Assembly (NCBI RefSeq): GCF_010470675.1 | Contig: NZ_VOIQ01000004.1 | Coordinates: forward strand, 1-64,000 | DNA from: Desulfovibrio sp. JC010 | GTDB taxonomy: Bacteria > Desulfobacterota > Desulfovibrionia > Desulfovibrionales > Desulfovibrionaceae | Reading direction: 5' to 3' | Length of the DNA: 64,000 nucleotides | Part shown: positions 6,988 through 17,148 of the stretch, piece after piece | How the letters are laid out: every line of letters begins with the position of its first letter | How positions within the stretch are numbered: position 1 is the first letter of the stretch | Notes under the pieces: model-generated | What the model was told of the DNA's origin: nothing | Seen by the model: only the letters and a program-made list of their open reading frames with translations | Database searches by the model: none | Position numbers and translations under genes: made by a program

Positions 6988-9900
6988 ATGATCAATCTTG
7001 CCGGATATGAAAATGTTGCCCCTTTTTATGAAGGGAATGACATGACACTCTGCAGGGCTGTGAGGGGATATGATGATCTTCCGGTCCTTATAAAATATCC
7101 CAATGACGAACTGCCGTCCCCCCGGTTGCTGGCAGGCTTGAAAAACGAATACGCCACTGCGCAGGAAATCGGCAATACCGGTATAATACAGGTTGTAACC
7201 CTGCATCGCACCGACAACTCACTGGCCCTGATTCTGGAGGATAAGGGATACAACCTGCTCAGTGCCATGATCCCCCGCAACAATACCAACCTGAGCCAGA
7301 AGCTCATGATTGCACTGCGGATTGTCAGTTCCATCAACCATGTCCACACCAAAGGCTACCTGCACCGCAACATCCGCCCGGACAGCATTGCCGTTGCCCC
7401 TGATTACAAAGAAGCACTGCTGACCAATCTGCAGAACAGTTCCCGGGTCACCGATTCATATACCCGCTCTTCTGCGGAGCTTATTTCCGCTGACAATATC
7501 GCCTATATTTCCCCGGAACAAAGCGGCAGGGTCAGTACTGAACTGGACAGACGCTCAGATTTCTATTCACTGGGGGTCACCCTGTTTGAGCTTTTCACCG
7601 GCAGCAAGCCCTTCTCCGCACAGGATGACCTTGAGCTGATCCACTGCCATCTGGCCAAGGAACCTCCGGATCCGCAGAGTGTCAATGCGGAAATTCCGCC
7701 AGCACTGTCCGCAGTAATAACAAAGTTGCTCTCCAAAAATCCCGGTGACCGCTACCAGTCGGCCCACGGCATCAAACAGGACCTGAAATCATGCCTGCGG
7801 ATCATCGGCAAAGAAATCTCAATTAAAGACTTCACACCGGGGCATCAGGATATTTCGGAAATTTTCACGCTCTCGCAGAAGCAGTTCGGAAGAAAGGAAA
7901 ATACGCAGGAACTCAAGGATGCTTTCAGTAAAGTAATGCTGGGCAGCTGCGAAATAGTCTTTATCGGCGGAGAGGCAGGGAGCGGCAAGACCACACTGGT
8001 GCAATCCTTCAGCAAACATGTCTACAGGGAAAACGGGGAGTTCATCTCCGGAAAGTTCGATCAGTTCAGGCGCAACCGCCCATACAGTGCTTTGATTCAG
8101 GCTTTCAAGGAACTGTTGAAAAAAAGACTTTCCAGCCCGACCCCGGTAATCAATGCCTGGAAAAAACGGATCACCAGCGTGCTGGAACAGAACGCCAGCC
8201 TGATAACCGATGTCCTGCCCGAGCTTGAACTTCTTATCGGACAGCAGCAGCCTCCGGCAGAACTTGGTTCAACAGAATCCCGGAACAGGTTTAATCTGGC
8301 ATTCAAAAATTTCATAAAAGTATTCCCGAGCATAGACAAACCGCTGGTTCTCTTTCTGGATGATCTGCAATGGGCGGACCTCTCAACCCTGCAACTTCTG
8401 AAACGGCTGCTTGAAGATCAGGAAACCTCTCACCTGATGCTCATCTGTGCCTACAGAACCAGCCAGCCCATGGAAGAGACCATCCATGAGCGCATCAACG
8501 AGGTTGTGGAACTCAGCCCCAAAGTCCGCACTATCAACCTGCAAAGATTAAAGCTGCACCACGTGCACGGCTTTATCTGCAGAACCCTGAGAACAGACCG
8601 CAAAAGAACTGAAGAACTCGCCCGCATGGTCTTCAACCGAACCGGCGGCAACCCTCTCTTTGTCCGCGAATACCTGCTCAACATGTACCGGGCGGAACTC
8701 ATCAGCTTTAACAGCGACAAGACCCGCTGGGAATGGGATCTCAAGGCCATCCGCAATATCTCCATGGACGGCAACCTCGTGGAGCTCATGGCTGAAAAAA
8801 TCCTGACCCAACCCCGCGAAGGACAGGAAGTCCTTAAAGCCGCTTCAGGGATAGGATGCAAGTTCGACCTGCGCATTCTTATGGAAATAATGGAACTTCC
8901 GGAACAGATCATTCTGGACTACCTGAGCCTTGCGCTGCAGGAAGGATTGATCGTTGCCGACGAAGGAGCAGCCTCTTTGAATACTGATTTTGAGCCCCGG
9001 ACGGGACCTCAATATCTTTCATTCATGCATGACCGGGTACAGCAGGCCGCGTACTCCATGCTGAATGCCGAAGAAAAGACCAACCTTCATATGTCCATAG
9101 GCCGGGCCATGCGCAGCATCTGTTCTGAAAAGGAAATCGACGACGCGACCTTTGAAATTGCCTCCCAGTACAACTTGTGTATCAGTGCAATAAATGACCC
9201 GCAGGAGAAAAAGGAAATTTCTTCGATTTTCATCAAGGCCGGCCGAAAGGCCAAGAGAAGTTCCGCCTTTGAACTGGCTGCCGGATACCTCTCCACAGCA
9301 GCACGTTTGATGGCTGCCAACGGCTGGGAAACAGCCTACAAGAAAAGTTTCAACCTTTATCTTGATTTATACGAATGCGAATTCCTGAACGGCGCACTCA
9401 GGCAGGCTGAAAACACCTTCGAAACCATGATTAAAAACGTGCAGGAACGCACAGACGCCACCAATGCCCAGCTGTCCAGAATGCAGCTTTATTCTGACCA
9501 GAGCAGGTACCACGAAGCAGTTAAAATCGGATTGGAAACCCTGCAGCAATACAACGTGGCAATCCCCGAACTTCCGGGACAAATTTCCCTAGGGGCAGAA
9601 CTGCTTAAAACCAGAGCGGCACTGGGAACCAGAAGCGCAACCCAATTATTGAATCTGCCGGAAATGGACTCTGCAGAACATCTGGAAGTCATGAAACTTC
9701 TAATGCAGACCATCGGACCGGCATACATGTACAACAAGAAACTCGCCCTGCTCATCGTCCTCAGGATGATCCGCTTTTCAATTAAGCACGGCAACGGGCC
9801 GTATTCACCATTCAGTTACATGTTTTATGCCCTGTTTCTGGCTTCCCGGAAATTTGACTTTAAGAAATCAGGGGAATTCACAAAGCTGGCGGTGGATCTG

Positions 9901-12900
9901 AACAAAAAATTCGGGACTTCGGAACTGGAAGCCAAAATCAACCTGCTTCGCGGGGGGATGCATGACCATTGGCATGTACCGCTGCGGGAAAACATTCGCA
10001 TTCTGGATAAATCCTTCCACAGCGGACTCATGCATGGAGACAACACCTATGCCCGCTATGCCGGATACATGGCGGTACATATAAAATTCATGCAAGGAGA
10101 GCACCTTGCAGATGTATACACTCTTGCAGACCGCTATCTGAATTTCATCCAGAAAAACCAGAACACCCTCAGTTCAGGTGCCATCAACCTGACTCTGCAG
10201 ATGTGCAAAAGCCTGCAGGGCAAAACATACACCCCCGGCCATCTTGACGATGACAATTTCCGGGAAAGCAACCTCATCAGTGCCGCCAAAAGCAGCGGTT
10301 CGGAAGTGCTGATCAACTGGACCGCCCTCTCCAAATTAATCTCACTTTCTATTTTCGGCTCCCACACCAAGGCCATGGAACAGGTTGACCAGCTTTACGA
10401 CAAAGTGGATGAAGCCCTCTTCGGCATGTATTCGGTTGCAATTTTCCATTTATTCAGCATTGTAAGCATGGCCGCCCTTTACGAAAAGGCTCCCTCTAAA
10501 ACCCGCAAGCTGTACTTCAAACGCATCAACAACTCTCTTTCCCTGCTGAAAACATGGGAGGCAAGCTGCCCGGAAAACTTCCGCCATCTTTACCTGATCG
10601 GAAGAGCCGAATTTGCAAGACTGACCCAAAACAACAGTCGCGCCATAGCTCTCTATGAGCAGGCCATTAAATTCAGTGTCAATGCCGGATATAATAATTT
10701 CAGCGGACTGGCCTGTGAGCTTGCAGGTGAATTCCATACCGGAATCGGCGGATCACGTTCGGCAACAGCCCTGTTTTCCGAAGCCTGCCATTATTATCAG
10801 GAATGGGGAGCATCCGCCAAAGTACAACGGATGCTCAACAAACATCCGCAATTGCGCTCAGACCCAAACGGCAGCTTCATCCCCGCAGCCTACACAGAGG
10901 ATAAAAGCAGCAGTTCCCTTGATATTTCCGCAGTGGTCAAGGCATCACAAGCCATTTCCGGGGAGATTGTCCTCAACCGACTGTTGGACAAACTCATGCG
11001 CATCGTCATTGAAAACGCCGGGGCGCAAAAAGCCACCCTGCTCCTGAACAACAAGAACAAACTTGAACTCACAGCACATGCCTTTGTTTCCGAACACGGC
11101 ATAACAACCCAGCCCAACCCGGACCAGACTCAGGAGCTGTACTGCCGCAGCATCGTCAACTACGTGCTCCGCTCCAAAGACAATATCGTCATACGTGATG
11201 CCGGAACACAGGGGCCCTTTTCCATCGACAGCTACATCATCAGGACCAAACCTAAATCCATACTGGCCATGCCGGTCATCAACCAACAGCTCATGCGCGG
11301 GGTGCTCTATCTTGAGAACAACCTCAGCCCGGGAGTTTTTACCGATGATCGGCTGGAAGTTCTCAACCTGCTCTGCTCACAGGCGGCTATCTCCATCCAG
11401 AATGCCCGGCTCTATTCCGACCTGCGCGATTCGGAAACACAGCACCGCACACTGCTTGAAAGTGTCAACGTAGGGGTTTTCAGGGCCGAGGTAGACCCTG
11501 ACGGACTGTTGCTCAAGGCCAACCGGGCCCTTGCTGAAATGTTCGGCTACCGGGGCTGGAATGAAATAAGGAAAACCCAGATAAGAAGTCTGTACGTAAC
11601 CCCGGAAACACACCGGGACATCGTCAAAGAACTGGTCGAAGGCGGAATCGTCCGTGACCGGGAAGTGAACATGCGCCGTCAGGACGGCACACCCATCTGG
11701 GTGAACATGACTGTTTCCCTTGAAAAAGACGGCAAGAAAAACAACTGTCTTGAAGGGGTGCTCGAAGACATCACCGAAAAGAGAAAGGCTCAGGAATTTG
11801 AAAAAGCCAAGGTCGCTGCGGATGCGGCCAACAAGGCCAAAAGTGATTTTCTGGCCAGCATGTCCCATGAAATCAGGACTCCCATGAACGCGATTCTGGG
11901 CATGGCCGACCTGCTCTGGGAATCAAGGCTGAGCAAGATACAGCGTAATTACGTTAAAATTTTTAAAAACGCGGGCGAAAACCTGCTCCTGCTCATCAAC
12001 GACATCCTTGACCTCTCAAAAATTGAGGCCGGACAGATTGATCTTGAAGAAATCGACTTCAACCTTGAAGAATTATTTGAGGAAATAGGTTCAATCTTTG
12101 CCCTCAGGGCTCAGATCAAAGCGATTGATTTCTGCTGGTATATCAGTCCGGATGTCCCCCGGCTCGTCACCGGAGACCCGACCAGGCTGCGCCAGATCAT
12201 CGTCAATCTGGTGGGCAACTCCCTGAAATTCACGGAAAAAGGAACCATTACTTTTGAAGCCGACATCACTGAAGGAGGATATCTGCGTTTCATGGTCAAG
12301 GATACCGGCGTAGGCATCCCCGTAAAAAAAATGAACTCGATTTTCGATACCTTCTCACAGGCGGATTCATCCACCACCCGTAATTACGGAGGGACCGGTC
12401 TCGGGCTTTCCATCTGCAGCCGCATGGTGGAAAGCATGCATGGCGGTATTTTTGTATCCAGCACCGAAGGTGAAGGCTCTGCGTTCGCTTTTACAATCGC
12501 TGCGGAATTTCCCATGCAGCCGGAAATAGCCCCTCCGCTTGAAAACTGCGCCATACTGCTGGTGGATAATGAATGCATATGCCGGGATTATCTCAGCCAC
12601 AGTCTGATTGACCTCGGCGCGAAAGTTTATACTGCGGACGGGCTCGGCGATTCTTCGGGTTATGCTGCGGAGGTATCACTTTCTTCATACGAGCACTGCA
12701 TCCTTCTGGTAGGACAGCCGACCGGGAAAGACGACCGTTTCGAAGTCCTGAAAAAGCTGAAGCACGGTCCCTGCCTGAACTGGAAACTGATGATGATAAT
12801 GGAGGCCAAACCGCAACCCAGAGCCACTGCCCGGGCCAAGCAGCTGGGCGCCTCGTACGTGCACCGCCCTGTTCACCCGCAGGCCATAGTGGAAGACATC

Positions 12901-13389
12901 CGCTATGCCTACACCTGTGAAGCCGCTCCGGAAGAGTGCGATGAAAACAGCCATGAACTGGATACAGAACAAGTTGAAATGATGGAAGCGACCTGTGAAC
13001 CGCAGCAGACACCAGCAGAACACAACATCCTGCTGGTGGAAGATTCCGAGGACAACCGCATGGTCATCGATATGTTTCTGAAGGATGCGCCATACAAAAT
13101 CACCTATGCTGAAAACGGGCAGGAAGGTCTGGAAAAGTACAAAGAAGGGGAATACGGCATTGTACTCATGGACATACAAATGCCGATCATGGACGGATAT
13201 GAGGCCACAAAAGCCATCAGACTCTATGAAGAGGAACACGACCTGAACCAGACCCCGATCATGGCCCTGACCGCCAATGCTTTTCAGGAAGATGAGCAGA
13301 AAGCCCTTGAATGCGGCTGCACAGCCCACATGGCCAAGCCGGTCAAAAAGAAAAAGCTGCTCCGCACCCTTGAAGAATTTCTGGGGTAG
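6988..13389 (+). CDS. Giant kinase-like/ATPase/hybrid histidine kinase
   Basis: A 2133-residue cytoplasmic signalling protein. Order: protein-kinase-like domain (about 8-275); AAA-type ATPase with Walker A GGEAGSGKT near 326-334 and Walker B LVLFLDDLQWAD near 454-465; a long helical TPR-like region (about 600-1290); GAF (about 1312-1475); PAS (about 1487-1600); HisKA with phospho-acceptor His1627 (SMSHEIRTP); HATPase with DTGVGIP and GGTGLGLSI; a degenerate receiver; and an intact receiver with acceptor Asp2062 (LMDIQMP). The architecture is a known class of multi-domain kinases. Here the kinase-like domain reads HRNIRPDS where HRD is expected and has TNLQ where DFG is expected, so it looks like a pseudokinase. 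The first receiver has GQPTG at the acceptor site. No output gene is adjacent. Confidence 0.9.
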   Translation: MINLAGYENVAPFYEGNDMTLCRAVRGYDDLPVLIKYPNDELPSPRLLAGLKNEYATAQEIGNTGIIQVVTLHRTDNSLALILEDKGYNLLSAMIPRNNTNLSQKLMIALRIVSSINHVHTKGYLHRNIRPDSIAVAPDYKEALLTNLQNSSRVTDSYTRSSAELISADNIAYISPEQSGRVSTELDRRSDFYSLGVTLFELFTGSKPFSAQDDLELIHCHLAKEPPDPQSVNAEIPPALSAVITKLLSKNPGDRYQSAHGIKQDLKSCLRIIGKEISIKDFTPGHQDISEIFTLSQKQFGRKENTQELKDAFSKVMLGSCEIVFIGGEAGSGKTTLVQSFSKHVYRENGEFISGKFDQFRRNRPYSALIQAFKELLKKRLSSPTPVINAWKKRITSVLEQNASLITDVLPELELLIGQQQPPAELGSTESRNRFNLAFKNFIKVFPSIDKPLVLFLDDLQWADLSTLQLLKRLLEDQETSHLMLICAYRTSQPMEETIHERINEVVELSPKVRTINLQRLKLHHVHGFICRTLRTDRKRTEELARMVFNRTGGNPLFVREYLLNMYRAELISFNSDKTRWEWDLKAIRNISMDGNLVELMAEKILTQPREGQEVLKAASGIGCKFDLRILMEIMELPEQIILDYLSLALQEGLIVADEGAASLNTDFEPRTGPQYLSFMHDRVQQAAYSMLNAEEKTNLHMSIGRAMRSICSEKEIDDATFEIASQYNLCISAINDPQEKKEISSIFIKAGRKAKRSSAFELAAGYLSTAARLMAANGWETAYKKSFNLYLDLYECEFLNGALRQAENTFETMIKNVQERTDATNAQLSRMQLYSDQSRYHEAVKIGLETLQQYNVAIPELPGQISLGAELLKTRAALGTRSATQLLNLPEMDSAEHLEVMKLLMQTIGPAYMYNKKLALLIVLRMIRFSIKHGNGPYSPFSYMFYALFLASRKFDFKKSGEFTKLAVDLNKKFGTSELEAKINLLRGGMHDHWHVPLRENIRILDKSFHSGLMHGDNTYARYAGYMAVHIKFMQGEHLADVYTLADRYLNFIQKNQNTLSSGAINLTLQMCKSLQGKTYTPGHLDDDNFRESNLISAAKSSGSEVLINWTALSKLISLSIFGSHTKAMEQVDQLYDKVDEALFGMYSVAIFHLFSIVSMAALYEKAPSKTRKLYFKRINNSLSLLKTWEASCPENFRHLYLIGRAEFARLTQNNSRAIALYEQAIKFSVNAGYNNFSGLACELAGEFHTGIGGSRSATALFSEACHYYQEWGASAKVQRMLNKHPQLRSDPNGSFIPAAYTEDKSSSSLDISAVVKASQAISGEIVLNRLLDKLMRIVIENAGAQKATLLLNNKNKLELTAHAFVSEHGITTQPNPDQTQELYCRSIVNYVLRSKDNIVIRDAGTQGPFSIDSYIIRTKPKSILAMPVINQQLMRGVLYLENNLSPGVFTDDRLEVLNLLCSQAAISIQNARLYSDLRDSETQHRTLLESVNVGVFRAEVDPDGLLLKANRALAEMFGYRGWNEIRKTQIRSLYVTPETHRDIVKELVEGGIVRDREVNMRRQDGTPIWVNMTVSLEKDGKKNNCLEGVLEDITEKRKAQEFEKAKVAADAANKAKSDFLASMSHEIRTPMNAILGMADLLWESRLSKIQRNYVKIFKNAGENLLLLINDILDLSKIEAGQIDLEEIDFNLEELFEEIGSIFALRAQIKAIDFCWYISPDVPRLVTGDPTRLRQIIVNLVGNSLKFTEKGTITFEADITEGGYLRFMVKDTGVGIPVKKMNSIFDTFSQADSSTTRNYGGTGLGLSICSRMVESMHGGIFVSSTEGEGSAFAFTIAAEFPMQPEIAPPLENCAILLVDNECICRDYLSHSLIDLGAKVYTADGLGDSSGYAAEVSLSSYEHCILLVGQPTGKDDRFEVLKKLKHGPCLNWKLMMIMEAKPQPRATARAKQLGASYVHRPVHPQAIVEDIRYAYTCEAAPEECDENSHELDTEQVEMMEATCEPQQTPAEHNILLVEDSEDNRMVIDMFLKDAPYKITYAENGQEGLEKYKEGEYGIVLMDIQMPIMDGYEATKAIRLYEEEHDLNQTPIMALTANAFQEDEQKALECGCTAHMAKPVKKKKLLRTLEEFLG

Positions 13390-13404
13390 GGGGTCAGCCG
13401 CGCC

Positions 13405-14379
13405 CTACCACCTCCGGGTCAGCACCCCCCTCCAACTGGAGGGGATAAATTCTTCATAATCTTTGCCCACATCCGCAAGGACGGTCATCTCACCGGAAAG
13501 GCTTATGCCGTAAGGTTTCATAAGTCGCAGGGGATACTCGTCATTTTTAAGCTGGAAGCCTGTGGAGCTGTCCAGCACGGTCAGCATTTCTTCCGGGGAA
13601 CGGCCAACCAGCACTGATGACGGAAAAAATCCGGCTTCTGCGGTATGTTCCGTCAACCCCTCACAAAGGGTCCTGCTGATGAAAATAAAATCTTCCTTCC
13701 ACAGACTGCGTCCGGCACTGGGCAGGGTTTCATTGCAGATGTAGTGCAGCTTGCGCCCTTCCAGAAAACCGTAGCTGTCCACCTTTTTGGCATCGGCCAC
13801 CAGAACATTGCCCAGCCCCATGGTTCCGAGAACCTCATTGGTCCGCTCCGCAACAATCTGGTTTCTTTCGATGCCCACCAACGATGCCCCCGCAAAGCCG
13901 TTACGGCGGGCCTGCACATCCATGGCCAGCATCAGGATTCCGGTTCCGGTACCGATGTCCAGCCCGGTGAAATGGTCCCCGCCCAGCTGCGGTCTGGCCT
14001 CGGCAATATCTTTGAAAATATGTACGCTTTTGGGCAGGTCGGCCAGCATGCACAGGGCAAACCCGTATGACAAAAGCTGTTTGCGCAGCTCAAGGCAGTT
14101 TTCCAGCACATCACTGCCCAGCCTGCGGTGCACGAAACGGTCGAAGAGCAGGGAGACATCTTTTAACTCCAGCACCTTTTCGTGGGAGCCGGGATAAACA
14201 TAGGCATGAAAAAATTTAACCATGAGATTCATCAGCAATGGTCCATCCAGCTCCACGGCGGGATTTCCGGCTTCGGCAAGGTCCTCGACCAGCGAAGTCC
14301 GGCGGTAGATTTTCTCTGCTAAAACGGTTTCTTCCATTGGGGGACGCTGTAATAAACGCAAACTGGCTTTCTTAATCAT
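13405..14379 (-). CDS. SAM-dependent methyltransferase-like protein
   Basis: A 324-residue cytoplasmic protein with a class I methyltransferase core. Motif I is GLDIGTGTGILMLAM (near residue 135), followed by an acidic strand end LVGIERNQ and the post-motif LVADAKKVD. The N-terminal 130 residues are helical and not recognised. The layout recalls protein or rRNA methyltransferases that sense bound partners, but the target is unknown. It converges with the giant kinase gene, their stops only 15 bases apart, and is transcribed away from prfC. The first ATG is used; one at residue 15 is possible. Confidence 0.7.
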   Translation of the reverse strand: MIKKASLRLLQRPPMEETVLAEKIYRRTSLVEDLAEAGNPAVELDGPLLMNLMVKFFHAYVYPGSHEKVLELKDVSLLFDRFVHRRLGSDVLENCLELRKQLLSYGFALCMLADLPKSVHIFKDIAEARPQLGGDHFTGLDIGTGTGILMLAMDVQARRNGFAGASLVGIERNQIVAERTNEVLGTMGLGNVLVADAKKVDSYGFLEGRKLHYICNETLPSAGRSLWKEDFIFISRTLCEGLTEHTAEAGFFPSSVLVGRSPEEMLTVLDSSTGFQLKNDEYPLRLMKPYGISLSGEMTVLADVGKDYEEFIPSSWRGVLTRRW

Positions 14380-14607
14380 TATCCGGACCTGCCTTGTTTT
14401 CTGCTGCTGATGAGATTCAAATATAACGCTTTTTACAGTCCATTGCCACTCAATACAGGAGACAGGACTGAATGTATTTACTTGACCTTTGCGCTAATCC
14501 TGATACGGACAACCCAGCACTTGCGGTGAACACATCTATAACTAATGGCAAAAATGCCCTACCAGAGTTCTCCGCCACGATCAAAAAAGAAATACACAGG
14601 AACTACC

Positions 14608-16209
14608 ATGTCCCAGAATATAGACCCAGTTATCAAAAAAGAAGTCGAACGCCGCAGGACCTTCGGCATTATCAGTCACCCGGATGCAGGTAAAACCACA
14701 CTGACCGAAAAACTGCTCCTCTACGGTGGAGCGATCCAGATGGCCGGAACCGTTAAATCCCGCAAAGCCGCCCGCCACGCCACTTCAGACTGGATGGCCA
14801 TGGAACAGGAACGCGGAATTTCCGTTACCACCTCGGTCATGAAATTCAACTACCACGACTACGAAGTCAACCTGCTGGATACCCCGGGTCACCAGGATTT
14901 TTCCGAGGACACCTACCGCGTGCTCACCGCAGTGGACTCCGCACTCATGGTTATTGACTGTGCCAAGGGTGTTGAGGTCCAGACCAAAAAGCTGATGGAA
15001 GTCTGCCGCATGCGCGACACCCCCATCATCACCTTCATCAACAAGATGGACCGCGAAGGGATTGATCCCTTTGATCTGCTGCAGGACATTGAAGAGACCC
15101 TGCAGATCGAATGCGCGCCCTTAAGCTGGCCCGTCGGCATGGGTGCCGACTTCAAGGGCACCTACAACATCCACAAAGGCGAACTGCATCTTTTCTCCGC
15201 CGTTCACGGCGGCGGCATCCAGAAGGGCGAAGTCATTCAGGATCTTTCCGATCCCCGTCTCGATGAACTGCTCGGTGATCAGGCCGACCAGCTGCGCGAG
15301 GAACTGGAACTGCTCGAAGGCGCAGGCTACCCCTTTGACAAGGAACGTTATCTCGCGGGCAAGCAGACCCCGGTTTTTTTTGGCAGCGCAATCAACAACT
15401 TCGGTGTTCAGGAAATGCTGGACTCTTTCGTGGAACTGGCTCCGCACCCCAAGCCGCGTGCCACCACCTCCCGCGAAGTGTCCCCCTTTGAACCGGACTT
15501 TTCCGCAGTGGCCTTTAAGATTCAGGCCAACATGGACCCGGCGCACCGTGACCGCATCGCTTTCATGCGTATCTGTTCCGGTAAATTCAAGCGCGGTATG
15601 AAGGTCCGTCACCACCGCATCGGCAAAGAAGTGCAGATCGCCAACGCCACCATCTTCATGGCGCAGGATAGAACCGGTGTGGAAGAAGCATACCCCGGCG
15701 ATATCATCGGCGTGCACAACCACGGGACCATCAAGATCGGGGACACCTTCACCGGGACCAAGGAAGAACTCAAGTTCACCGGAATCCCCAACTTCGCGCC
15801 CGAACATTTCCGCCGCGTAATCCTCAAGGACCCGCTCAAGAGCAAGCAGCTCGACAAAGGTCTGCACCAGCTGGCCGAAGAAGGTGCGGTGCAGCTCTTC
15901 AAGCCGCTGGGCAACAATGACAAGATTCTCGGCGCGGTCGGTCTGCTCCAGTTCGACGTGATCATGTCCCGCCTTAAAGACGAGTACGGTGTGGCCGCGC
16001 TCTACGAACCCGTAGAATACCACACCGCCCGCTGGATCGGCAGCGACGAACAGAAGGAAATCGACGGCATCAAAAAACGCTACCCCCGTTTCGTGGCCCT
16101 CGACGGTGACGACAACCTGACCTTCCTCGCACCCAGCCAGTGGCGGCTGCAGCAGGCTGAAGAAGAGTGGCCCAAGATTAATTTCAACAAGACCCGCGAG
16201 CATCAGTAA
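14608..16209 (+). CDS. prfC: Peptide chain release factor 3
   Basis: A 533-residue translational GTPase that recycles RF1/RF2 from the ribosome after termination. GTP-binding motifs are clear: G1 SHPDAGKTT (residues 23-31), G2 near [10 protein letters not shown]3 DTPGHQDF and G4 NKMDRE. The length matches the family. The ATG chosen begins [13 protein letters not shown] and has AGGA about six bases upstream; an in-frame ATG 63 bases earlier would add a low-complexity, non-conserved lead. It stands alone and is followed by a copy of the intergenic repeat. Confidence 0.95.
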   Translation: MSQNIDPVIKKEVERRRTFGIISHPDAGKTTLTEKLLLYGGAIQMAGTVKSRKAARHATSDWMAMEQERGISVTTSVMKFNYHDYEVNLLDTPGHQDFSEDTYRVLTAVDSALMVIDCAKGVEVQTKKLMEVCRMRDTPIITFINKMDREGIDPFDLLQDIEETLQIECAPLSWPVGMGADFKGTYNIHKGELHLFSAVHGGGIQKGEVIQDLSDPRLDELLGDQADQLREELELLEGAGYPFDKERYLAGKQTPVFFGSAINNFGVQEMLDSFVELAPHPKPRATTSREVSPFEPDFSAVAFKIQANMDPAHRDRIAFMRICSGKFKRGMKVRHHRIGKEVQIANATIFMAQDRTGVEEAYPGDIIGVHNHGTIKIGDTFTGTKEELKFTGIPNFAPEHFRRVILKDPLKSKQLDKGLHQLAEEGAVQLFKPLGNNDKILGAVGLLQFDVIMSRLKDEYGVAALYEPVEYHTARWIGSDEQKEIDGIKKRYPRFVALDGDDNLTFLAPSQWRLQQAEEEWPKINFNKTREHQ

Positions 16210-16249
16210 GAAAGTATTGATGCGCTGCGCGCTTTTGATAGGTGATTTC

Positions 16250-16303
16250 GCCTCCGGCGGCCAAAGGGTCCACGACCCTTTGGAATCCCTATCGGGCTTT
16301 CGC
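16250..16303 (+). repeat. Intergenic hairpin repeat, copy 2
   Basis: GCCTCCGGCGGC, then CCAAAGGGTC/GACCCTTTGG as the hairpin, then GAATCCC and a variant tail TCGGGCTTTCGC. The stem sequence differs from copies 1, 5 and 6 while pairing is kept. It starts 40 bases after the prfC stop. Confidence 0.8.
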
Positions 16304-16425
16304 TCTCTTTTGTGGAAAGCCCTGCTTAACTTAAAAGACCTTGCTTCGATACAATGAATCCGCTGCCTGGGGTTGACGAAGGGCTGTTTGGCTAATATCG
16401 AAGGGAGATACTTTTCATCCTGCCC

Positions 16426-16469
16426 ACCCGTGGTTTTTCAGGAATTAACTATCCTGAAGCATCACGGGT
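16426..16469 (+). other. Two-step hairpin before the exonuclease gene
   Basis: ACCCGTG (16426-16432) pairs with CACGGGT (16463-16469), and inside it TCAGGA (16438-16443) pairs with TCCTGA (16452-16457). The two stems are separated by a symmetric five-by-five internal loop, and the apical loop is eight bases. It lies 60 bases before the exonuclease start and lacks a T-run. It may be a regulatory RNA fold or a protein-binding site. The rest of the 318-base gap holds repeat copy 2 and nothing else I can name. Confidence 0.35.
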
Positions 16470-16528
16470 CGGTAGGAATTCTTTGTTTCCACATGACGGA
16501 AATGTAATTACTACCGGGCTATTTTTAT

Positions 16529-17125
16529 ATGCAAGTACCTGAACAATATAAGAAAAAATTCACCAAAGACGAAATAAACGAACTGCCCCTTCGCCAATAT
16601 GAAGGGCCTATAAAGCTCATTGACCGCGAAGAGGACGTTCCGGCGGCTATTGAAGAACTTTGCCGCTGTGAACTGCTCGGCTTTGATACCGAGACCCGTC
16701 CGGTCTTCCGCAAAGGGGTTTCCTACCCCCCTTCCCTGATCCAGCTGGCCACAGAAGACTGCGTATACCTGCTGCATCTCAACCACATTTCCCTTTCCGA
16801 TCATATTAAGGAAGTTCTTTCTTCTGCCGATATAATCAAAACCGGAGTGGCGGTTATCAATGATGTCAAGGAATTGCGTGACGTGTCCCCCTTTGAAGGC
16901 AAAGGGTTTGTAGATCTCGGCGATCTGGCAAGGTCATTGGAAATGCAGACCAACGGACTGCGCAACCTTGCCGCCAACCTGCTCGGATTCCGCATTTCCA
17001 AGGGCGTGCAGTGCTCCAACTGGGGCCGCAAGGAACTGACTCCGCAGCAGATCACCTACGCTGCCACTGACGCTTGGGTCAGCCGGGAAATCTACCTGAA
17101 ATTTCAGGCACTCGGAGTCCTTTAA
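16529..17125 (+). CDS. 3'-5' exonuclease domain protein (RNase D-like)
   Basis: A 198-residue DEDDy-type exonuclease. Visible metal-binding motifs are ExoI FDTETRPVF, ExoII in TGVAVINDVKEL, and ExoIII YAATDAW with the tyrosine-x3-aspartate spacing. It should remove nucleotides from the 3' end of RNA or DNA with two metal ions. It lacks the HRDC domain of full-length RNase D, matching the short single-domain family often called 3'-5' exonuclease. Its stop is 23 bases before the next gene, so the two may be co-transcribed. Confidence 0.85.
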   Translation: MQVPEQYKKKFTKDEINELPLRQYEGPIKLIDREEDVPAAIEELCRCELLGFDTETRPVFRKGVSYPPSLIQLATEDCVYLLHLNHISLSDHIKEVLSSADIIKTGVAVINDVKELRDVSPFEGKGFVDLGDLARSLEMQTNGLRNLAANLLGFRISKGVQCSNWGRKELTPQQITYAATDAWVSREIYLKFQALGVL

Positions 17126-17148
17126 TCGTTTTAAGAATCAGGATCACC

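Noticed and set aside
13653-13919. Long overlapping open frames opposite the methyltransferase, prfC and other genes
   Set aside because: Shadow frames of GC-rich coding DNA; no ribosome sites or family motifs.
16374-16405. Possible promoter TTGACG...TAATAT before the exonuclease gene
   Set aside because: The spacer is only 14 bases, too short for a normal sigma-70 promoter.
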